DNA of 10,782 nt from Clostridia bacterium. GTDB taxonomy: Bacteria > Bacillota_A > Clostridia > Oscillospirales > CAG-272. The notes under the pieces were generated by a model. It was not told the origin of the DNA and made no database searches. It saw only the letters and a list, made by a program, of their open reading frames with translations. This document shows, one piece after another, positions 6,699 through 10,782 of this stretch. Position 1 is the stretch's first letter, and the number at the start of each line of letters is the position of its first letter. The position numbers and the translations under genes were made by a program. The stretch lies in assembly GCA_017462125.1 (NCBI GenBank), contig JAFTRQ010000059.1:1-10782 (forward strand), written 5' to 3'.

Positions 6699-6811
6699 AA
6701 GAAATTAGCTGAAGGCGGGTTGTCATAAGGATGTTTTATATATCCTATGAAACAAGCCGATTGACGAGTGCTAAGAAAGTGGCAGTATGGCATAATGCTA
6801 TACTGTCTTTT
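6699..6811 (+). ncRNA. Structured small RNA or orphan riboswitch-like leader, class unknown
   Basis: A transcript of about 115 nt bounded by a consensus promoter and a strong intrinsic terminator. TTAGC (6705-6709) can pair with GCTAA (6770-6774) as a closing stem. Within it a long arm forms: GGC with GCC, TTGT with ACAA, CATA with TATG and GGAT with ATCC, separated by small bulges. A purine-rich single-stranded linker GATTGACGAGT (6759-6769) follows before the closing strand. Closed domain, then linker, then terminator is the layout of a riboswitch or trans-acting RNA. I compared it from memory with common bacterial classes (SAM, THF, ZTP, guanidine, c-di-GMP, T-box, 6S, SRP) and none fits. 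Confidence 0.6.
6781..6811 (+). terminator. Strong intrinsic terminator of the small RNA
   Basis: GGCAGTATGGCAT (6781-6793) pairs along almost its whole length, with two G-U pairs, to ATGCTATACTGTC (6795-6807). TTTTCTTATTTT follows. Confidence 0.88.
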
Positions 6812-6879
6812 CTTATTTTAAGATAACGGCGTTAGGGTATAAAGACTCTACGATTTTTATTAAGGATAGGGTTGCTCAG

Positions 6880-6939
6880 ATGAATAACATCCGTAGCAGA
6901 GCCGCAGAGATTATTAATCACGATATAATCTATAATTAA
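6880..6939 (+). CDS. Possible 19-residue small ORF or gene remnant
   Basis: ATG at 6880 opens a 19-codon frame (MNNIRSRAAEIINHDIIYN) ending at TAA 6937-6939, seven nt before the next terminator hairpin. The frame stays open upstream to 6796, giving about 47 sense codons without a conventional start and with a protein-like composition. AAGGAT at 6862-6867 is a weak ribosome binding site, 12 nt from the ATG. It could be a real small peptide, made only if the preceding terminator is read through. It could equally be the last piece of a decayed gene. I do not recognise the sequence. Confidence 0.2.
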   Translation: MNNIRSRAAEIINHDIIYN

Positions 6940-6945
6940 ACGAAA

Positions 6946-6988
6946 GCGGCGACAGAGAGAAATAAATCTCCCTGCCGCCGCGTTTTTT
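6946..6988. terminator. Bidirectional terminator after the SGNH-like gene
   Basis: GCGGCG-A-CAG-A-GAGA (6946-6960) pairs with TCTC-C-CTG-C-CGCCGC (6967-6981) around an AT-rich loop. TTTTTT follows at 6983-6988 on the plus strand. On the minus strand the hairpin lies just after the stop of the SGNH-like gene (6987) and is followed by TTTCGTTTAAT, so it can end that operon too. Confidence 0.88.
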
Positions 6989-7574
6989 ATGCTTCGTAGC
7001 AAAACAATATTTTTACAAGGTCATATAAAGGGCGTTTATTTTTGAGAGGGTGAACAAAGCCAATAGAATAAACGAAGGATACGGCATCCATGGTTGCTTT
7101 TGGGTTCCAAACTTTCTTTGTTGCAATATCGCCGTACTCACATTTTTCGGAGTCGGCAACGTATTTCAAGTGTTTATTCATCTCGGCAATTTGAGGGTCG
7201 CTTTCGTAATTCTTTAATGATACTACTGCAATGCGGGACTTATTATTCTGTGCTTTAATAGATTTAATCAGTTCAAGATACTTATTATCAAACTCTGTAA
7301 GGTTCCCTGCAAAATTTGTAAGGTCTGCCTCTCCAATATGAATCAGCACCGTTTCGGGTGCAAGAGGGGCAATAACTTTTTCATATATACTTATGGTTTC
7401 GGTGACGGAAAGGTTTTCAAAACTGCGGTTATAAATCTTTGATTCTACGGCAAAAGCCTGACGGATTTCACCAGTGGGAATATTCTTGTCAGTTCCGCTA
7501 CCAAAGATTACAATACCACCTTGTTCGGCAAGATCGTTAAGTTTTTCGTAGTTTTTAATTTCTGCCTTTCTCAT
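6987..7574 (-). CDS. SGNH/GDSL-hydrolase-like protein with degenerate catalytic motifs
   Basis: A 195-residue cytoplasmic protein without a signal peptide or membrane segments. It follows the order of SGNH hydrolases: an N-terminal strand with I-V-I-F-G25-S-G-T (block I, normally G-D-S or G-S-S), V-L-I-H-I-G81-E-A-D (block III, normally G-x-N-D), a V-V-S-L strand, and F-V-H175-P near the C-terminus (block V, normally D-x-x-H). The nucleophile position reads Gly27, the block III Asn reads Ala83 and the block V Asp reads Gly172. Only the His is kept. It may therefore be a non-catalytic binding protein rather than an esterase. It is translated from AAAGGGAGG, 7 nt before the ATG, inside the end of the SemiSWEET gene. 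The two genes are 2 nt apart and clearly co-transcribed. The fold assignment is by motif order only. Confidence 0.7.
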   Translation of the reverse strand: MRKAEIKNYEKLNDLAEQGGIVIFGSGTDKNIPTGEIRQAFAVESKIYNRSFENLSVTETISIYEKVIAPLAPETVLIHIGEADLTNFAGNLTEFDNKYLELIKSIKAQNNKSRIAVVSLKNYESDPQIAEMNKHLKYVADSEKCEYGDIATKKVWNPKATMDAVSFVYSIGFVHPLKNKRPLYDLVKILFCYEA

Positions 7575-7576
7575 TA

Positions 7577-7864
7577 TTATGCCTCCCTTTCTTGCAAACG
7601 TTTTTTATCAAGCGAAACGTTGCGGAAATATATGATTACATTTAAGGACACGATTGCCAAGTTCAAAATGTAAGCAATCAGCACATAATTGATCTGCCCC
7701 GAAATAAGCTTTGCGGAAATCCCTGCTATGTAACCGGTGATAATAAGCAAAATAAACGGCAGGCTCGTTCCCTTTGCGGTTTTTGCTCTGTACGCTTTAA
7801 TAACGTTTAGCGGCCAAGAAAAGCCAAAGCACACAAGCATAACCGTTTCTAAAATTGATCCCAT
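7577..7864 (-). CDS. PQ-loop SemiSWEET-type small transporter
   Basis: A 95-residue membrane protein with three predicted helices (about 3-22, 36-54 and 59-80), the size of a bacterial SemiSWEET half-transporter that works as a dimer. Helix 1 carries F-S-W17-P18-L-N followed by the basic loop KAYRAKTAKGTS, the usual shape of the clostridial PQ-loop group, with Pro-Leu in place of Pro-Gln. Helix 3 has a polar Asn68 where SemiSWEETs have their pore asparagine. Characterised SemiSWEETs carry sugars, but this clostridial branch has no assigned substrate that I know of. The ribosome binding site AAAGGAG sits 7 nt before the ATG at 7864. It is the first gene of a two-gene operon with the SGNH-like protein and diverges from the two-component system. 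Confidence 0.85.
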   Translation of the reverse strand: MGSILETVMLVCFGFSWPLNVIKAYRAKTAKGTSLPFILLIITGYIAGISAKLISGQINYVLIAYILNLAIVSLNVIIYFRNVSLDKKRLQEREA

Positions 7865-7900
7865 AATCCTTCTCCTTTGCGTTGTTTGGACTTCGCAGAT

Positions 7901-7929
7901 AGAATAGCACCGCCGCCTACAAAAGACAA
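7901..7929 (-). promoter_or_regulatory. Promoter of the SemiSWEET-SGNH operon
   Basis: On the minus strand TTGTCT (7929-7924), 17-nt spacer, TATTCT (7906-7901) with TGC as extended -10. Predicted start near 7894, giving a leader of about 30 nt. A small inverted repeat ATTTTT-TG-AAAAAT (7929-7942) abuts the -35. Confidence 0.6.
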
Positions 7930-7978
7930 TTTTTTGAAAAATAGATACATAAACAGTCGTTTTTACTCACTTTTTTTA

Positions 7979-8000
7979 CTTTCAAAAGTCCTTTTGAAAG
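7979..8000. promoter_or_regulatory. Perfect 10+10 inverted repeat, candidate operator
   Basis: CTTTCAAAAG (7979-7988), TC, CTTTTGAAAG (7991-8000). Its centre is about 20 bp upstream of the -35 of the sensor kinase promoter and about 60 bp upstream of the -35 of the divergent SemiSWEET promoter. Neither side is followed by a T run in the sense of transcription, so it reads as a protein-binding site and not a terminator. The half-site TTTTGAAA recurs at 7932-7939. Likely ligand: the adjacent response regulator (inferred). Confidence 0.5.
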
Positions 8001-8009
8001 GTTCGGAAA

Positions 8010-8038
8010 TTGAAAAATTCATTAAAGTGTGATAAAAT
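8010..8038 (+). promoter_or_regulatory. Promoter of the two-component system operon
   Basis: TTGAAA (8010-8015), 17-nt spacer, TAAAAT (8033-8038). Predicted start near 8045. The sensor kinase ATG at 8078 is served by AGGGA (8063-8067) with about 10-nt spacing. The nearer AAAAGG is too close to the ATG to work well. Confidence 0.65.
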
Positions 8039-8077
8039 GATTCAAACTCAGGGATTGATATCAGGGATGGAAAAGGT

Positions 8078-9703
8078 ATGAAAGCAGGAAAAGAAACGGC
8101 TGATAAACCAAGAATATCGATCAGCGGTATTCAAAAATTGTTCTTTCGCACACAGCTCATTTTGATTATTTCATTGGCACTGATTTTAGGTGTTGCGGGA
8201 ACGCTTATCAATATTCATTTTGAAACGGAGAAGCGTGACCAAAATCTGCAAAACGTAGCCGAAGCGATTGCTAATTTTCCAATGATGACGGGTAAGAGCA
8301 TCGAAGAAGAAACTGTTATCGTTGAATATCTTGATACCTTGAAGGATACTCTTGACGATATTGACGTTATCTCCGTTGTAAACAAAGACGGCGTTCGTAT
8401 GTATCACTCCAACCACACTTTGATCGGAACAAGATATGACGGTAATATGCCCGACTTCAAAAGCAACACGGACGGCTACTATGCGGTAGACGAAACCGGC
8501 CCTTCGGGTAGTCAGCGCCGTGCTTATGCTGCCGTATATGACGAGGACGGAGAATATGTCGGTGTTGTAATGGCGATTATGCTGACGAAGAATATAAAAG
8601 CCGAAACGGTGCAGATGCTATTCATCTTTCTCCTTATTACCGTTGTTGCAATTTTAATTGAGCTAATCATTGCGGGAGAACTTTCAGGAAAAGTTAAAAA
8701 GAGCCTTATGGGATACGAACCTGATGTATTCACGGCGATGTATAAAATGCGTGACAATATCCTTGAAACCTTGACGGAAGGTATCATCGCTTTTGATACA
8801 AACGGCGTCATACAGTTTGCCAATGAATCCGCAATCCGTATGTTGTGTGACAATCCTTGGAATAACCCCGTTGGAAAAAGTGTGGATGTAATCGGCGATG
8901 ATATCCTTTCTAGACATATAAAAAACGGAGAAAAAGAGCGCAATATCAATCTTGCAAAGGCAGACATCATTCTTGACCGTGTACCGATTAAGGAAGATGG
9001 AGTGACTGTAGGTGCAATCGCTATTCTCCATAATCGTGCCGAATATACGAAGCTTATGGAAGAACTATCAGGAACACGGTATCTTGTGGATTCTATGAGA
9101 GCAAACAACCACGATTTTACCAACAAATTACACGTAATTCTCGGTTTGATTCAGATGGGAATGTACGATGATGCAAGTTCCTATATTCAAAACATCACGA
9201 TGGTTCAACGTGAAAACATCAGCAAGGTAATGAACGCTGTCAGCGAGCCTGCTGTTGCGGCGCTTCTTATCGGAAAGATTGCGAGAGCATCGGAACTCAA
9301 CATAAATTTTGTGCTGCGTGAGGGTTGCTATTATTCTGCGGCGGATATGAATCTGCCCTCCGAAATGCTGATAACCGTTATTGGCAACCTGCTTGATAAT
9401 GCCTTCGATGCGATGAATGAAGGTTCTGACTACAAAGACCATAAAGAGCTGATGTTTGGAATTTACTCCAAACCCGGTGCCGTGTTGATTACCGTTGACG
9501 ATACGGGCAGCGGTATCAAGTCGAGCGATTTGAAACTTATCTTTGAAAACGGATTTTCTACCAAAGGCGAAGGCAGAGGCACGGGACTATATCAAGTAAA
9601 AGCAATGGTTGAAAATTTCGGCGGTAAAATCACGGTAGAGTCTCAGGAAGGCGTGGGAAGTTCTTTCTCGGTAAGTTTTGTAAAGGAGAAGGTCAATGTA
9701 TAA
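8078..9703 (+). CDS. CitA/DcuS-family sensor histidine kinase
   Basis: A 541-residue membrane-bound sensor kinase. Helix 1 (about 25-47) and helix 2 (about 178-200) flank an extracytoplasmic PAS-like (sCache) sensor domain. In it, D-G-V-R107-M-Y-H110 followed by I-G, and R147-R148, match the carboxylate-binding pattern of DcuS and CitA. A cytoplasmic PAS domain (about 224-318) starts L-T-E-G-I-I-A-F-D. The dimerisation helix carries the phosphorylated H345 in N-N-H-D-F-T-N-K-L-H, the characteristic CitA/DcuS box. The ATPase domain has N-box NLLDNAFDA (437-445), G1 D-T-G-S-G-I (475-480) and G2 GEGRGTGL (497-504). All catalytic motifs are intact. It is followed by its response regulator with an 8-nt overlap. 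Family knowledge points to sensing of citrate or a C4-dicarboxylate. No transporter for these is in the window. Confidence 0.93.
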   Translation: MKAGKETADKPRISISGIQKLFFRTQLILIISLALILGVAGTLINIHFETEKRDQNLQNVAEAIANFPMMTGKSIEEETVIVEYLDTLKDTLDDIDVISVVNKDGVRMYHSNHTLIGTRYDGNMPDFKSNTDGYYAVDETGPSGSQRRAYAAVYDEDGEYVGVVMAIMLTKNIKAETVQMLFIFLLITVVAILIELIIAGELSGKVKKSLMGYEPDVFTAMYKMRDNILETLTEGIIAFDTNGVIQFANESAIRMLCDNPWNNPVGKSVDVIGDDILSRHIKNGEKERNINLAKADIILDRVPIKEDGVTVGAIAILHNRAEYTKLMEELSGTRYLVDSMRANNHDFTNKLHVILGLIQMGMYDDASSYIQNITMVQRENISKVMNAVSEPAVAALLIGKIARASELNINFVLREGCYYSAADMNLPSEMLITVIGNLLDNAFDAMNEGSDYKDHKELMFGIYSKPGAVLITVDDTGSGIKSSDLKLIFENGFSTKGEGRGTGLYQVKAMVENFGGKITVESQEGVGSSFSVSFVKEKVNV

Positions 9704-10367
9704 GGTTTTGATTGTAGAAGACGACCCAATGGTCGCCATGATAAACGGACAATATATAAAACGAAACAAAAATTTTGAAATCGTCGGCAATTGTAGTGAC
9801 GGTTTGAGTGCTCTCGAATTCCTTGAAAATAACACGGTAGATCTCTTGATTTTGGATGTGTTTATGCCAAAAATGGACGGTTTTGAAACACTCAGACAAA
9901 TCCGCAACAAGCAAATTGCCGTAGATGCCATTATGGTAACGGCGGCAAACGAGCGTGAGTCTTTAGAAGAAGCGTTGCACCTTGGTATTGTGGATTATCT
10001 CGTAAAGCCCTTTACCTTTGACCGTTTCCAAATGGCACTTGAAAAATATATTGCCCAAAACAATGCGCTTAAAGATATTGATACGCTGAGTCAGAAAAGC
10101 ATTGACCATATTATCGACAATTCCCGTAAAAAGAGCGATGACCTTTTCCCGAAAGGTATTCAGGAAAAGACGCTTGAGCTTATTATGGAGTATCTGAAAG
10201 CCAATAAAAACGTTTGGTTCACAGGCGACGAAATTGCACAGAAGGTAAATCTTACAGGCGTAACGGTTAGAAGATATATGAATTATCTTGCCCAGTCCGG
10301 CAGAGTGATCAGCGAGATCAACTACGAAACAGGCGGCAGACCTTGTATGAAGTATCGGGTGGAATGA
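9696..10367 (+). CDS. CitB/DcuR-family response regulator
   Basis: A 223-residue DNA-binding response regulator. The receiver domain (1-118) has acidic E8-D9-D10, phospho-acceptor D54 in L-L-I-L-D-V-F-M-P, T82 and K104, all standard. The C-terminal half (about 150-223) is the winged helix-turn-helix typical of CitB/DcuR proteins: an FTGDEIAQKV helix, then LTGVTVRRYMNYL, then the GGRPCMKYRV wing. The start ATGTAT overlaps the kinase stop by 8 nt (9696-9703). The ribosome binding site AAAGGAG (9682-9688) lies inside the kinase gene, so translation is coupled. It probably acts on the divergent intergenic region at 7865-8077 (inferred). No clear intrinsic terminator follows the stop codon. Confidence 0.93.
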   Translation: MYKVLIVEDDPMVAMINGQYIKRNKNFEIVGNCSDGLSALEFLENNTVDLLILDVFMPKMDGFETLRQIRNKQIAVDAIMVTAANERESLEEALHLGIVDYLVKPFTFDRFQMALEKYIAQNNALKDIDTLSQKSIDHIIDNSRKKSDDLFPKGIQEKTLELIMEYLKANKNVWFTGDEIAQKVNLTGVTVRRYMNYLAQSGRVISEINYETGGRPCMKYRVE

Positions 10368-10398
10368 TTTTTGTTCAAAAAATGTTGAAATTTACATA

Positions 10399-10427
10399 TT
10401 GAAAAATATTCATATCTGTGATATAAT
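10399..10427 (+). promoter_or_regulatory. Promoter of the cobalamin riboswitch transcript
   Basis: TTGAAA (10399-10404), 17-nt spacer, TATAAT (10422-10427) preceded by TGA as extended -10. Predicted start near 10434, about 30 nt before the riboswitch closing stem. Confidence 0.75.
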
Positions 10428-10465
10428 TATTAAAATAAAATATCGATATAAGAAGATACGGTTTG

Positions 10466-10676
10466 AAAAGTTGTTAGCTGAGTAAATGAAAAAGGGAATC
10501 CGGTTCGAATCCGGAACAACCGCCATTACTTTATTTGACTGAATGGAAACAATAAGTCCATTGAAGTGTTGGGTAGCAATGCCGGCACTTTGAGAAGGAC
10601 TGTTTTCGGGCAATATACAGTGCCGCATCATAAGTCAGGAAACCTGCCGTGTCTTTTTAGGTTCAACACAACTTTG
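10466..10676 (+). promoter_or_regulatory. Cobalamin (B12) riboswitch aptamer
   Basis: The B12 box AGTCAGGAAACCTGCC (10633-10648) matches the family consensus. Upstream, AAAGGGAATCCGG, a short loop, then TCCGGAACAACCGCC (about 10491-10524) is the conserved P3/P4 region, and GGAAACAATAAGTCC (10545-10559) is the peripheral arm typical of clostridial members. AAAGTTGT (10467-10474) pairs with ACAACTTT (10668-10675) as the outer closing stem. The aptamer binds adenosylcobalamin or a related corrinoid and usually represses cobalamin synthesis, transport or B12-independent isoenzymes. The regulated gene is outside the window. Confidence 0.93.
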
Positions 10677-10682
10677 GTGAGA

Positions 10683-10738
10683 AGAGTGCAACCGATTTAT
10701 CGCCGCACAGTGCGGCTTTGGGTTTGCATTCTTTTTTT
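10683..10738 (+). terminator. Intrinsic terminator, expression platform of the riboswitch
   Basis: AGAGTGCAACC (10683-10693) pairs with GGTTTGCATTCT (10721-10732) with one G-U and one bulge. A second stem GCCGCA-CAG-TGCGGC (10702-10716) is nested inside. A run of seven T follows (10732-10738). It starts 8 nt after the aptamer closing stem, so ligand binding probably ends transcription. Positions 10741-10782 show no start codon with a ribosome binding site. Confidence 0.88.
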
Positions 10739-10782
10739 GTTTTTCAAATTCCAAAGCCATTTTTCGCTATGCTTGTGTTTAA

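Noticed and set aside
6731..6826. 31-codon open frame inside the small RNA (starts ATGTTTTAT)
   Set aside because: The AAGG preceding the ATG leaves no Shine-Dalgarno spacing. The frame is made of the two strands of the RNA arm and the terminator stem, so structure explains the sequence better.
10368..10398. Terminator after the response regulator gene
   Set aside because: The AT-rich stretch forms only weak short pairings and lacks a GC stem followed by T. I cannot support a terminator here.
10491..10525. tRNA-like T arm (CCGGTTCGAATCCGG followed by ACAACCGCCA)
   Set aside because: There is no acceptor, D or anticodon arm before it. The sequence is the P3/P4 region of the cobalamin riboswitch, confirmed by the B12 box downstream.

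Overview
The window looks like chromosomal DNA from an obligately anaerobic member of the Bacillota, class Clostridia, probably a gut or rumen type related to Oscillospiraceae or Christensenellales. This rests on AAAGGAG-type ribosome binding sites, consensus sigma-A promoters, an oxygen-sensitive glycyl radical enzyme, a CitA/DcuS-type two-component system, a PQ-loop SemiSWEET protein and a clostridial-style cobalamin riboswitch. The assignment is inferred; there is no rRNA or other decisive marker.

Layout. Positions 1-339 hold two full copies and one partial copy of a 161-bp tandem repeat. Each full unit carries, on the minus strand, a 24-nt piece that reads like the 5' end of a proline tRNA. 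A strong minus-strand promoter (370-398) fires into this array. A perfect-consensus promoter (480-508) drives a large secreted lipoprotein (545-3127) with a DUF4091/GH123-like glycosidase fold. A long hairpin (3144-3197) separates it from a convergent glycyl radical enzyme of unknown substrate (3206-5515, minus). That gene has its own consensus promoter with an inverted repeat lodged between -35 and -10. Upstream of it lies trxB, thioredoxin reductase (5639-6562, minus).

Positions 6563-6986 contain no long gene but are rich in signals. A consensus extended -10 promoter drives a structured RNA of about 115 nt that ends in a strong intrinsic terminator. It looks riboswitch-like but I cannot assign it to a class. 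A short open frame and a second, probably bidirectional, terminator follow.

The right part is visibly more AT-rich. A two-gene minus-strand operon encodes a SemiSWEET transporter and a degenerate SGNH-hydrolase-like protein (7864 to 6987). It diverges from a CitA/CitB-type sensor kinase and response regulator pair (8078-10367). The 213-bp divergent intergenic region has a promoter for each side and a perfect 10+10 inverted repeat, so the two-component system may control itself and the transporter operon. After the regulator a new promoter drives a cobalamin riboswitch with an intrinsic terminator as expression platform. The gene it controls lies beyond the right edge.

Most interesting points: the tRNA-Pro-fragment tandem array under its own promoter; the unassigned structured RNA at 6699-6811; the glycyl radical enzyme with an unusual C-Q-E active-site loop and no activase nearby; and the SemiSWEET plus apparent pseudo-SGNH pair.
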